18,773 nucleotides of DNA from Phycisphaerales bacterium. Its GTDB lineage: Bacteria; Planctomycetota; Phycisphaerae; Phycisphaerales; UBA1924. The number at the start of each line of letters is the position of its first letter. Positions within the stretch are counted from its first letter, which is position 1. Both the position numbers and the translations under genes were made by a program. The notes beneath the pieces are model-generated. The model ran no database searches. It had not been told where the DNA came from and was given only the letters and a program-made list of their open reading frames with translations. The DNA lies in NCBI GenBank assembly GCA_007124345.1, contig SLFH01000034.1, positions 1 to 18,773 of the forward strand. Reading direction: 5' to 3'. This document shows, piece after piece, positions 1-6,646 of this stretch.

Positions 1-524
1 AGCGCGTCGAAAATGCGGCCCAGGTGGTCCTCGGCGTCGGGGAGCATCTCGGGGGTGAGCATCGAGGCGGGGTCGAGGAGCAGGCCGATCCCCTCTGGCG
101 CCCGCTCCATGAAGTTTCGGCAGCTCTGCGCGTCGCTGAGGACATGCCTGGCGTGCGGGCGGAGGCAGATGGTCATGGCGCGGGCGACGAGGGTCGGGCT
201 GAGGCGCTCGATGACCTTCTCGAAGGCTTCCCAACCTTCAGAGGTCCATGTACGGAAGTCGCGCGGGAAGATGCCGGCTGCGGGCGTGGCGTCTGCGGGG
301 AGCCAGCCGCTCCAAGCGATGATTCGCTCTGGGCAGGGTGGCTCTGGCAGGGCGGGGACGGCGCCGGCGAGGAGGTTGACGCGGTCGGCGATGGTGGCCC
401 AGACGCCGCGGTCGCGTCCCGGGCCCTCCAAGGGAACGACGGCACGGTCGGCCCATGAGTCGCCGGCGCCCGCTCGATCCGGGCGTCCGACAGGCTGCGA
501 GCGTCGCATCACGAGGAGGCGCAT
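1..524 (-). CDS. Sugar phosphate isomerase/epimerase-like TIM-barrel protein (3' end cut by window)
   Basis: The reading frame is open from an ATG at 524 to the window edge, giving about 174 residues with no stop, so the C-terminus lies outside. The protein starts MRLLVMRRSQ. Its last visible third has a pattern typical of xylose-isomerase-like TIM barrels: a histidine-containing strand (ICLRPHARHVLSD), then a helix and a strand with GIGLLLDPASMLTPEML. In that family such strand ends carry substrate and metal ligands. Codon use is GC-rich at third positions in this frame, whereas the other frames here give Arg/Pro-rich or Gly/Glu-rich shadows. No clear Shine-Dalgarno precedes the ATG. A -10-like TAGGCT lies only 6 bases upstream, so the mRNA may be leaderless. 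It diverges from the gene at 721. Family assignment is by eye from a partial protein, and the substrate is unknown. Confidence 0.6.
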   Translation of the reverse strand, partial: MRLLVMRRSQPVGRPDRAGAGDSWADRAVVPLEGPGRDRGVWATIADRVNLLAGAVPALPEPPCPERIIAWSGWLPADATPAAGIFPRDFRTWTSEGWEAFEKVIERLSPTLVARAMTICLRPHARHVLSDAQSCRNFMERAPEGIGLLLDPASMLTPEMLPDAEDHLGRIFDA

Positions 525-623
525 GGCCCGAGCCTAGCCGGTTTGGAGGGCCGAGGCACGCCCGGGGGATCGCGCAGAGGCTGCGCGGGGCTGCGGGGCG
601 TCTGATCTTGGCTGATCCTCCAT

Positions 624-666
624 CCCGCCGGGCTCTGCGGGTCGAAGGTGAGAGCCCCGCGGCGGG
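624..666 (+). other. Long GC-rich stem-loop in divergent intergenic region
   Basis: CCCGCC (624-629) pairs with GGCGGG (661-666), and GGGCTCT (630-636) pairs with AGAGCCC (651-657). This gives 13 base pairs with a 3-base bulge (658-660) and a 14-base loop. It lies in the 5' leader side of the gene at 721, about 55 bases before its start, inside the 196-base gap between two divergent genes. No T-run follows, so a simple intrinsic terminator is unlikely. It could be an mRNA-stabilising or regulatory structure. I see no convincing promoter hexamers in the gap for the rightward gene. Confidence 0.5.
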
Positions 667-720
667 CGTTCTCCGCGGACAAAGCGACACGGCAAGAGCC
701 GCAAGGAAGGCGTTGCATCC

Positions 721-993
721 ATGTCTGTGACCCGGTCATTCCTGACCGAACAGGCTTCGGCGGAGCCGAACCCTTCCCTTTCCACAGGCCCGATGACCCG
801 GGAGCAGGTCGTCGAGCGGATCATTTTTCAGAACCCGACGGCGACCCCCGAGTTTTTGGGGGCGTTCGATGATGAGGCGTTGCGGGTGTACCTGCAGCGG
901 CTGGACGCGGCGTCGGAGCCGCGGGGGCGTCGGGCGGTCTGGGTGCGGCGGGGATCTTCGTCGGCGATCCACACTGCCAAACGGCGGCGGTAA
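721..993 (+). CDS. Hypothetical protein, 90 residues
   Basis: A short reading frame starting with ATG at 721. AAGGAAGG (703-710) lies 10 bases upstream as a plausible ribosome binding site. The N-terminal 23 residues are polar (Ser/Glu/Pro/Thr) and look disordered. A compact helical segment follows (about 24-63: TREQVVERIIFQNPTA... and FDDEALRVYLQRLDAA). The tail is strongly basic and ends in KRRR. There is no signal peptide or membrane segment, so it is probably cytoplasmic. The basic tail could touch nucleic acid or a membrane, but nothing identifies a function. The amphipathic helices and the good start site argue that this is a real gene and not a shadow. I do not recognise the family. 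Confidence 0.6.
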   Translation: MSVTRSFLTEQASAEPNPSLSTGPMTREQVVERIIFQNPTATPEFLGAFDDEALRVYLQRLDAASEPRGRRAVWVRRGSSSAIHTAKRRR

Positions 994-1102
994 CGCGGCG
1001 AGGGGGTGCGGTGGTCCGAAAATGTATCTGGCGGCGTTCCCGGACTCATGGCGGGCATCGAGGCGGACGATGTAACTGCGGCTCGTGTCGCTGGCTTCAA
1101 GA

Positions 1103-1170
1103 CGGGCGGTCAGACCGCCCGATAAGACGCTGGCGGACCGAGGCTTTGCCGGAGACGGAGCCGTTTCCGG
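1103..1170 (+). other. Two adjacent hairpins in the 246-base gap before the TolB-like gene
   Basis: The first hairpin is a near-perfect palindrome: CGGGCGGT (1103-1110) pairs with ACCGCCCG (1114-1121) around a 3-base loop. The second has CCGGAGACGG (1149-1158) against CCGTTTCCGG (1161-1170), ten pairs including one G-T wobble, less what the tight loop opens. Neither is followed by a T-run. The first could end transcripts of the 90-residue gene, or both could lie in the leader of the lipoprotein gene at 1240. The rest of 994-1239 shows no supportable gene. Confidence 0.45.
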
Positions 1171-1239
1171 CCGGACCTGTCGGCCGTCGGCGCGTGGAGC
1201 GTCGGCGGCGCCGGACCCCGATGATCCCGGAGCGCCGCA

Positions 1240-2586
1240 GTGAAGAAGAACCTGAACAACAGCCGTCGAGTCGCCCTGAGCCTTCTGGGCCCCGCCGCAT
1301 TGGTCGCCCTGTGCGGGTGCGTGCAGCAGCCGGTGGGCGCTTCTTCGTCGAACCAGTGGCAGGACCAGTGGCACAGCCAGGTGCAGGAGGACGCGGTCGT
1401 CGCCGAGCGTGAGGCGCGTCCGGCCTTCCGGGGCGACCGGATCAGCCAGCCCGACCGCTCCGCCCGGAACGAGTTCGGGACGGGCAGCTCGTCGCGGTTT
1501 TTGATGACAAGCCACGCGATGCAGCCGGTCTCGGAGCAGGTGCCCGAGCCTCCGATGAGCGGCGCGACTTTGGGGATGTTCCCCGAGCGTCTGAGCCCGA
1601 CTTCCGCGGGCGGGGCGGCGCCGATGACCGGTCGCGAGGAGTCGGCGAATGTCACGCAGGTGACCTTCTCTGATGTGGGCGCGGCGTTCGACCCGGTGGT
1701 GAGCCGCGACGGCTCGACGATCGTGTTCGCCAGCACGCAGCACCGCGAGACGAGCGACATCTATCTCAAGCGTTTCGGGCAGAACGTGGTGACGCAGCTG
1801 ACCGACGACGAGTCGGACGATGCGATGCCGGCGATCAGCCCCGACGGGAAGCGGATCGCGTTTGCGAGCAACCGGGACGGGTTCTGGAACATCTATGTGA
1901 TGCCGTCGACGGGCGGGCGTCCGGTGCAGATCACCTCGGACCGTGCGCACTGCGTGCATCCGTCTTGGTCGCCCGACGGTCGGCAGCTTGTGTACACGCG
2001 GCTGGGTCGTGTGTCGGGGCGCTGGGAGCTCTGGGTTGCGGACCTGACCAACAGCCCGGTGTCGCACTTCATCGGGTACGGGCTGTTCCCGAAGTGGTCT
2101 CCGGTGGCGGGGAGCGGGGAGAACGGGGCGGACCGGATCCTGTTCCAGCGTGCGCGGGAGCGTGACGAGCGGGCCTTCGGTGTGTGGACGCTGGACTACA
2201 AGGACGGGCACGCTTCGAACGCGACGCAGATCGCGGCATCTTCCGACGCGGCGCTGATCAACCCGACTTGGTCGCCCGACGGTCGTCGGATTCTCTTTTC
2301 GAGCATCCCGAACGACGGGAACTGGGCGAAGAACCCGGGCGCGCGTCCTTCCAGCGCGAGCCTGTACATGATCGATGTGAACGGTTCGAACCTGGTCCGC
2401 CTGACCTCTGGGCGGACGGTGGACCTGATGCCCGCCTGGGGCTCTGACGGGACGGTGTACTTCTCGTCGGACCGTGGCGGGGCTGAGAACCTTTGGGCGC
2501 TGAACATCACCCCGGCGGTCGAACTGGCCCGGCAGATGGCCGGCGAGGACGGCCCCGCGGTGGCGGGCGTGCCCGACAACGACTGA
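1240..2586 (+). CDS. TolB-like WD40/PD40 beta-propeller lipoprotein
   Basis: A 448-residue protein starting at GTG 1240, with GGAG seven bases upstream. Residues 1-27 form a lipoprotein signal: basic start (MKKN...RR), hydrophobic core and lipobox L24-C25-G26-C27. It should therefore be lipid-anchored in the periplasm or at the outer membrane. After a disordered stretch to about residue 130, it has the repeated TolB-type PD40 blades. Typical blade cores are ISPDGKRIAFASNRDG, WSPDGRQLVYTRLG, WSPDGRRILFSS and WGSDGTVYFSSDRGG, each followed by an xxIY/LW-type strand. TolB itself links peptidoglycan, Pal and the Tol inner-membrane proteins, but it is soluble and has an N-terminal alpha/beta domain that is absent here. 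So this is a TolB-like propeller and not the Tol-system TolB. No catalytic residues are visible. A likely role is binding cell-surface or periplasmic partners. It lies 84 bases before another lipoprotein gene and may be co-transcribed with it. Confidence 0.85.
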   Translation: MKKNLNNSRRVALSLLGPAALVALCGCVQQPVGASSSNQWQDQWHSQVQEDAVVAEREARPAFRGDRISQPDRSARNEFGTGSSSRFLMTSHAMQPVSEQVPEPPMSGATLGMFPERLSPTSAGGAAPMTGREESANVTQVTFSDVGAAFDPVVSRDGSTIVFASTQHRETSDIYLKRFGQNVVTQLTDDESDDAMPAISPDGKRIAFASNRDGFWNIYVMPSTGGRPVQITSDRAHCVHPSWSPDGRQLVYTRLGRVSGRWELWVADLTNSPVSHFIGYGLFPKWSPVAGSGENGADRILFQRARERDERAFGVWTLDYKDGHASNATQIAASSDAALINPTWSPDGRRILFSSIPNDGNWAKNPGARPSSASLYMIDVNGSNLVRLTSGRTVDLMPAWGSDGTVYFSSDRGGAENLWALNITPAVELARQMAGEDGPAVAGVPDND

Positions 2587-2594
2587 TGGCCGGT

Positions 2595-2649
2595 CGCCCG
2601 CGAGTGGGCGGGCGCGACAGCACACCTGATGCGGCGGGGTGGAACCCCG
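2595..2649 (+). other. Pair of stem-loops between the two lipoprotein genes
   Basis: CGCCCGC (2595-2601) pairs with GCGGGCG (2608-2614) around a 6-base loop. CGGGGT (2635-2640) pairs with ACCCCG (2644-2649) around a 3-base loop, about 20 bases before the next start codon. The first resembles a terminator stem but has no T-run. They may reduce read-through or protect the upstream mRNA end. Confidence 0.45.
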
Positions 2650-2670
2650 TTTGCGAATCGGCAGGACGCC

Positions 2671-3456
2671 ATGAAAACAGTACAGACCCTGCTCACCCGT
2701 TGGATCGCCTGCGCTCTGGTGCTGGCGGTGCTTCTCCCGCTCCTTGGCTGCGAGTCGGGGCCGAGGCAGAGGCGGCTTGTCCCCCCCACCGTGACGGTGG
2801 CGCCGTACAGCACGGCCGGGGGCGACCTGCTCTTTGCGGTCGTGCCGCTGCGGAATGAGTCGGGGGTCGGGAGTGTTGACACGATGCGTGTCGGCGATGC
2901 GATCGTCGGGGCCGTGGCGCAGGTCAACGGTCTTCGGTGCCTGCCTTTGAACCGGACGGTCGAGGCGATGCGGGCCGAGGGCCTGGCGTCGGTTTCGACC
3001 CCGGAGGAGGCGAGGCTCTTGGCCGACCGGCTCGGTGTCGACGGGCTTTTGCTCGGTTCGGTGACGGCTTTCGACCCCTACAACCCGCCGACCCTCGGGC
3101 TGTCTCTGGCCCTTCTGGGGCGGACACAGGCGATGGCGGTTCCGGCGTCCGGCGTTGACACCCGGAGCCTGCGATACCAGCCGACTGAATGGAACTACTT
3201 CCCGGATTCTCGCTTCGCCGACGGCCCGGCCTCGGCGGTCAGCGAGCACTTGGACGCGCGTCGGCACGACATCCAGATGGCTGTCCGAGCGCACGCGACG
3301 GGCCGAGACGACGAGCGTTACCCGCTTGGTTGGGAGCGCTACATGCTGAGCATGGATCTGTACACGGAGTTTGCCGCGGCGTTTGCCGTGGCCCGCCTGC
3401 TGGACGCTGAAGCGGCCCGGCTGGCGCGGAGTGAACGGCAGATGTCAGGCCGTTGA
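2671..3456 (+). CDS. Putative lipoprotein with CsgG/LpoB-like region
   Basis: A 261-residue protein from ATG 2671. An earlier in-frame ATG at 2629 would put 14 polar residues before the signal peptide, so I chose 2671. Residues 1-27 are a lipoprotein signal with lipobox L24-L25-G26-C27. Residues about 54-130 read as one alpha/beta unit: strand LFAVVPLRNESG, helix (VGDAIVGAVAQV), strand LRCLPLNRTVEAMRAEGL, helix (PEEARLLADRLGV), strand DGLLLGSVTAFD. This layout is typical of the CsgG/LpoB/TolB-N-terminal fold group of outer-membrane lipoproteins. The C-terminal 130 residues are mostly polar and helical (...LYTEFAAAFAVARLLDAEAARLA) with no recognised domain. The likely site is the periplasmic face of the outer membrane. 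The partner is unknown. It may work with the TolB-like lipoprotein upstream, but only proximity suggests this. Confidence 0.75.
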   Translation: MKTVQTLLTRWIACALVLAVLLPLLGCESGPRQRRLVPPTVTVAPYSTAGGDLLFAVVPLRNESGVGSVDTMRVGDAIVGAVAQVNGLRCLPLNRTVEAMRAEGLASVSTPEEARLLADRLGVDGLLLGSVTAFDPYNPPTLGLSLALLGRTQAMAVPASGVDTRSLRYQPTEWNYFPDSRFADGPASAVSEHLDARRHDIQMAVRAHATGRDDERYPLGWERYMLSMDLYTEFAAAFAVARLLDAEAARLARSERQMSGR

Positions 3457-3480
3457 TTGTTACGGCCTTCAGCGGTTTTA

Positions 3481-3572
3481 ACCCCGATTTTGGGGTGAAG
3501 ACCCTAGAATTCCGATCCGCGGACGGATCGGTGGCGTATAGACACTTATCGGCCCGGCTTGTTCGGCGGGCC
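3481..3572 (+). other. Three stem-loops in the gap upstream of xerC
   Basis: ACCCC/GGGGT (3481-3496, 6-base loop) is followed by the perfect 8-bp stem CCGATCCG/CGGATCGG (3512-3531, 4-base loop CGGA). Next comes GGCCCG/CGGGCC (3551-3572, 10-base loop). The first could end the lipoprotein transcript, although the T-rich bases are in its loop and not after it. The last ends about 20 bases before the xerC start and just before its ribosome binding site. The 3457-3592 gap contains no gene. Confidence 0.45.
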
Positions 3573-3592
3573 TTGATGCGGAGTTGTGCGGC

Positions 3593-4618
3593 ATGTCCAC
3601 CCTGAAACTGACAGAGGCCTTCGGCGAGTACCTGACCGACGAGCGGCACTTCAGCCCTTACACGGCCAGGTGCTATGGCGCGGATCTGCGCCAGTTCGTC
3701 GAGTTCCTACGGCGCGAGTTCAACATCGACGCGACGCAGGAGGCGGAGGCCGAGGCGTTCAAATCTCGCGGCGAGGGGGGAAGGCCTGCCTCGGATGTTG
3801 CCGGGCGGATCGAGCCCAAGACGGTGACCGAGCTGATCTCGGGCGCCGACGCGGACATGATCCGCGCGTTCCTGGCGCACCTGAGCGAGCAGAACTACTC
3901 GGCGGCGACGATGGCGAGGAAGATCGCGACGCTGCGTTCTTTCTATAAGTGGGCCGAGCGTCGGAACCTGAGCGACACGAACCCGATGACACTGATCCGG
4001 ACGCCGCGCCAGGCGAAGCGTCTTCCCAAGGCGATCACGGTCGAGCAGGTCGAGCAGCTTCTGTCTGCGCCGGACCAGCACGATGTGCTCGGGCTGCGCG
4101 ATAGGGCGATGCTGGAGACGCTGTACTCGACCGGTATCCGCGTAAGCGAGCTTGTCGGCCTGCACTTCAAGGACCTCGACATCGAGGGCGAGGCGCTGCA
4201 TGTCCGGGGCAAGGGCAAGAAGGAGCGGCTTGTGCCCCTGGGTACCCACGCGCTGCTCGCCATCGCCCGCTACATCGAGAAGGTGCGTGCCGACAGGCGT
4301 TTCGCGTCGACCTGGGCGGAGACCCCCGAGAAGGCGCCGCTGTTCATCAACAAGCACGGCGGGCGGCTGAGCTCGCGTTCTGTGCGGCGAAAGCTGGACA
4401 AGTACCTGCGTCAGGTCGGGCTCGATCCGTCGATCTCGCCGCACACGCTGCGTCACTCGTTCGCGACGCACATGCTCGAGCGCGGGCTGGACCTTCGTTC
4501 GGTGCAGGAACTGTTGGGCCACCAGTCGCTGAGCACGACGCAGGTGTACACGCACCTGACGACGCGCGGCGTGCAGGACACTTACAACAAGGCCCATCCC
4601 AGAGCTGAGGCGGGCTGA
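3593..4618 (+). CDS. xerC: Tyrosine recombinase XerC
   Basis: A 341-residue site-specific recombinase that resolves chromosome dimers at dif, normally with XerD and FtsK, in the cytoplasm. The N-terminal core-binding domain (about 5-120) begins LTEAFGEYLTDERHFSPYTARCY. The catalytic domain has all the expected residues: R183 (TGIRVSEL), K207 (RGKGKKERL), H284 and R287 (HTLRHSFATHML), H310 (LLGH) and nucleophile Y319 (TTQVYTHL). The VQELLGH and KAHPRA text is closer to XerC than to XerD. I chose ATG 3593 because GGAG lies nine bases upstream; a TTG at 3584 directly abuts that GGAG. Between residues about 43 and 80 there is an acidic/Ala-rich insert not found in E. coli XerC. No att sites, cassettes or cargo flank the gene, so it looks like a housekeeping recombinase and not a mobile integrase. 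Confidence 0.95.
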   Translation: MSTLKLTEAFGEYLTDERHFSPYTARCYGADLRQFVEFLRREFNIDATQEAEAEAFKSRGEGGRPASDVAGRIEPKTVTELISGADADMIRAFLAHLSEQNYSAATMARKIATLRSFYKWAERRNLSDTNPMTLIRTPRQAKRLPKAITVEQVEQLLSAPDQHDVLGLRDRAMLETLYSTGIRVSELVGLHFKDLDIEGEALHVRGKGKKERLVPLGTHALLAIARYIEKVRADRRFASTWAETPEKAPLFINKHGGRLSSRSVRRKLDKYLRQVGLDPSISPHTLRHSFATHMLERGLDLRSVQELLGHQSLSTTQVYTHLTTRGVQDTYNKAHPRAEAG

Positions 4619-4621
4619 GCT

Positions 4622-4634
4622 CCCGCTCAGCGGG
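4622..4634 (+). terminator. Short GC hairpin just after xerC
   Basis: CCCGC (4622-4626) pairs with GCGGG (4630-4634) around TCA, starting four bases after the xerC stop. A clear T-run is absent, so this is at best a weak terminator candidate. It lies in the 113-base gap between the convergent xerC and the minus-strand gene ending at 4732. Confidence 0.35.
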
Positions 4635-4731
4635 GCGCTGGGGGTGGTGGCGGTCTTTGGCCGCGGCTTGCCTTTGTGTTCCGGGGAGGCCTGGACAAGA
4701 GCCCCGCGAGTAGACAAGTTCAGATCGATCG

Positions 4732-6006
4732 TCAACGCCCGGTGCCGCGTCTTCCCGACAAGGCCCGGGCGATTTCCTGCGCCAGCTCGGCTTCCATTCC
4801 TTCGCGTCCGGACAGCTCGATGACTGCGAGCAGCTCTCCAGTCGGATCGACGACGGCGATGCATGCGTCGGAGCCCGGGGCGAATCGGTCGATGGTCAGG
4901 CGGGATGAGACGGCCCAGAGCAGCTCCCGCTGGTGCTCCTCCCCGCGGATGCGCGAGGCGATGGAACGCAGGCGTTCAGCGGAGAAGCCCGAGAGGCCGA
5001 AGACACCGAGCACGCGGGTCCTGGCCCTGCCGCCGATCGTTGGCTCTGTGAGCGCGAAGGCGGCGAGGGCGGTGCGCACCTCGTCGATGCGTGCCTGCTC
5101 GTCGGGATCGCCCGCGGGCGCGGCGCGGAAGCAGACGAGCACGAGGGGTCTTGCCGAAGCGCCCTCGCCGAGTTCGCCCTTGAGCGTCCAGGCCTGGAAC
5201 GATTCGGTCTGCAGGCTCAGGTCGGGGAACTGATCGCCCGGGCGGATGTCAGAGGGCCTTGGTCGGAGGCCGGAGATCGAGGAGAGCCTGCGCCGGCCCT
5301 CGGTGGGCGTGCGCCATGCGGCGGGGCGTCCCGGCTCGATCTGCTCGGTGGTCAGGCGGAGGATGACGGCGCCGCCGGGCGAGGGCCATGAGGCTTCGAG
5401 CCTGGAGATGCGTCCTGTTTCGTGGTCGATGCGGAGCGTCGCGGAGCCGCCCTCGGGCGTGCGCCCGAAGACGACCGACTCGCGTCCGGAGACGCTGCGG
5501 TCAGAAGCCCCGTGCCAGTGCACGCCTGGGAGCAGGCTGCGCAGCAGGCGGGTGTCGGCGTCGAAGGCGAGTTCGGCCTGCGGGACTGGCGTGGGCGGGA
5601 GGATCCCGACGATGGCCGCGGTGGAGAGGGGGCCCTCGAAGCTCCAGCGGACGAACGCGGACGGATCGCCCTCGTGGATCGCTTCTGCGAAGCCTGTGAC
5701 GCCGTCGCTCTCGGCGAAGACGATGAGCGGGCCGAGTTCGAGGCGGAGCCTGTCGGGCTCGGTACCTGCGCCGGCCGCGACGCGGATGATGAGCTCGGAT
5801 CGGACGACGCCCTCGGGGGCTTCGACCTCGACGCTGACGCGTTCGGCGATCGGGCCTGAGCGGTAGGTCTCCGAGAGGGCCTTGAGCATCGCCTCGGGGC
5901 CTGTGGCGGCGTGGGCTACGGCGACGAGCGAAGCGATCAACACAAGCGGAGCAAAAAAGGCCGCGGAGCCGCGTGCGCTCTTGGTGCTGACGCCTGTGGG
6001 CTTCAT
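4732..6006 (-). CDS. Secreted protein with LolA-like and redoxin/thioredoxin-like halves
   Basis: A 424-residue protein with an N-terminal signal peptide (hydrophobic 15-33, probable cleavage after A31-H32-A33), so it is probably periplasmic. Residues about 36-225 form repeated amphipathic beta-strands reminiscent of LolA/DUF2092-type lipid-binding half-barrels (SVEVEAPEGVVRSELIIRV, RLRLELGPLIVFAE, TLRIDHETGRISRLEA). Residues about 253-418 resemble a redoxin (AhpC/TSA) domain: it opens with the typical RPGDQFPDLSLQT, then has the strand PLVLVCFRAAPAG, and ends with a strand ACIAVVDPTGELLAVIEL and helix. The usual CxxC or peroxidatic cysteine site is not present; only C292 lies near it. So it is probably redox-inactive, or uses the fold for binding. 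Its start overlaps the folK stop by 4 bases, so the two are translationally coupled. Domain calls are by eye. Confidence 0.75.
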   Translation of the reverse strand: MKPTGVSTKSARGSAAFFAPLVLIASLVAVAHAATGPEAMLKALSETYRSGPIAERVSVEVEAPEGVVRSELIIRVAAGAGTEPDRLRLELGPLIVFAESDGVTGFAEAIHEGDPSAFVRWSFEGPLSTAAIVGILPPTPVPQAELAFDADTRLLRSLLPGVHWHGASDRSVSGRESVVFGRTPEGGSATLRIDHETGRISRLEASWPSPGGAVILRLTTEQIEPGRPAAWRTPTEGRRRLSSISGLRPRPSDIRPGDQFPDLSLQTESFQAWTLKGELGEGASARPLVLVCFRAAPAGDPDEQARIDEVRTALAAFALTEPTIGGRARTRVLGVFGLSGFSAERLRSIASRIRGEEHQRELLWAVSSRLTIDRFAPGSDACIAVVDPTGELLAVIELSGREGMEAELAQEIARALSGRRGTGR

Positions 6007-6536
6007 GGGGCAACGCTAGCGCCGGAGTCGTCTCCGGGTGTCGGCTCGGCGTCCCTCTGGCGGAGCAGGCGTTCGAGGAGGAGGCCGACGCTCGCGTCCA
6101 TCGCGGGCACCGGGAGGTCCGAAGCGACCTCCGCCAGCGGCTGGAGGACGAACAGCCGCTCGTGGAGCCTGGGGTGCGGGAGGGTGAGGCCCGGCTCGTC
6201 GATCGTTATGCCGGCGTAGAGGATAAGGTCGCAGTCGAGGGTGCGGGGGCCCCAACGATCTTTGGGGTCGCGGACCCTGCCCCGGTCGCGTTCGATCGAG
6301 AGCAGGGCGTCGAGCAGCGCTCTGGGCTTGAGGGAAGTCTCGATGCGGAGGCAGGCGTTGAGGTAGTCGTCCTGGCCCGGCGGGCCGACGGGGGGCGTCT
6401 CGTGCAGCGTCGAGCAGGCGACGAGGCGGGTCCCGGGGAGGGAGGCGATCGCATCACGCGCGGCGAGGATGTGGGCCCGCCTGTCGCCGAGGTTCGAGCC
6501 CAGGGCGATGCACGCGGTGACGGGGGCGTTTGGCAT
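6003..6536 (-). CDS. folK: 2-amino-4-hydroxy-6-hydroxymethyldihydropteridine pyrophosphokinase (HPPK)
   Basis: A 177-residue cytoplasmic enzyme that transfers pyrophosphate from ATP to 6-hydroxymethyl-7,8-dihydropterin in folate synthesis. The family features appear in order: CIALGSNLGDRRAHI near the start, the CSTLHETPPVG and DDYLNACLRIET strands, ALLDALLSIERDRGRVR, then the active-site signature RWGPRTLDCDLILY with the two Mg-binding Asp residues in DCD. HPRLHERLFVLQPLAEV closes the core. The length is normal for HPPK. There is no Shine-Dalgarno before the ATG. A -10-like TTCAAT sits 6 bases upstream with TTGCTC 17 bases further, so the transcript may be leaderless. It is followed by the secreted LolA/redoxin-like gene with a 4-base overlap. 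The fliA terminator upstream makes it independent of the flagellar operon. No other folate genes are visible here. Confidence 0.95.
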   Translation of the reverse strand: MPNAPVTACIALGSNLGDRRAHILAARDAIASLPGTRLVACSTLHETPPVGPPGQDDYLNACLRIETSLKPRALLDALLSIERDRGRVRDPKDRWGPRTLDCDLILYAGITIDEPGLTLPHPRLHERLFVLQPLAEVASDLPVPAMDASVGLLLERLLRQRDAEPTPGDDSGASVAP

Positions 6537-6542
6537 CGGCGG

Positions 6543-6571
6543 ATTGAAGGCGTGCGGGGGCGCGGGAGCAA
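6543..6571 (-). promoter_or_regulatory. Possible folK promoter (leaderless type)
   Basis: On the minus strand TTGCTC (6566-6571) is followed, after 17 bases, by TTCAAT (6543-6548), six bases before the folK ATG. The match to TTGACA/TATAAT is 3/6 and 4/6. It lies immediately downstream of the fliA terminator stem, where a new promoter is needed. Position is the main support. Confidence 0.3.
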
Positions 6572-6606
6572 CGAGAAAGACAGCGGCGGGCTCTATGGCC
6601 CGCCGC
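6570..6606 (-). terminator. Intrinsic terminator of the flagellar operon after fliA
   Basis: A perfect 9-bp stem, GCGGCGGGC (minus strand 6606-6598) and GCCCGCCGC (6591-6583), closes a 6-base loop. On the minus strand it is followed by a T-rich stretch (TGTCTTTCTCGTT, 6582-6570). It lies about 40 bases after the fliA stop. This is the clearest terminator in the window and separates the flagellar genes from folK. Confidence 0.75.
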
Positions 6607-6646
6607 CGGCTGGATGTCGGGATGTCGGGGCGTTGTGCCGGGTCGC

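Noticed and set aside
736..3294. An 852-codon open frame on the minus strand opposite the lipoprotein genes
   Set aside because: Its translation is Arg/His/Pro-rich with no domain pattern. It lies antisense to genes with clear lipoprotein signals and propeller repeats. Long antisense frames are expected in GC-rich DNA.
3593..4618. xerC as the integrase of a mobile element or integron
   Set aside because: No flanking repeats, att sites, tRNA target or cargo genes. The sequence resembles housekeeping XerC.
3707..4864. A 385-codon minus-strand open frame opposite xerC
   Set aside because: Arg/Leu/Gln-rich shadow. xerC on the plus strand has all its catalytic residues.
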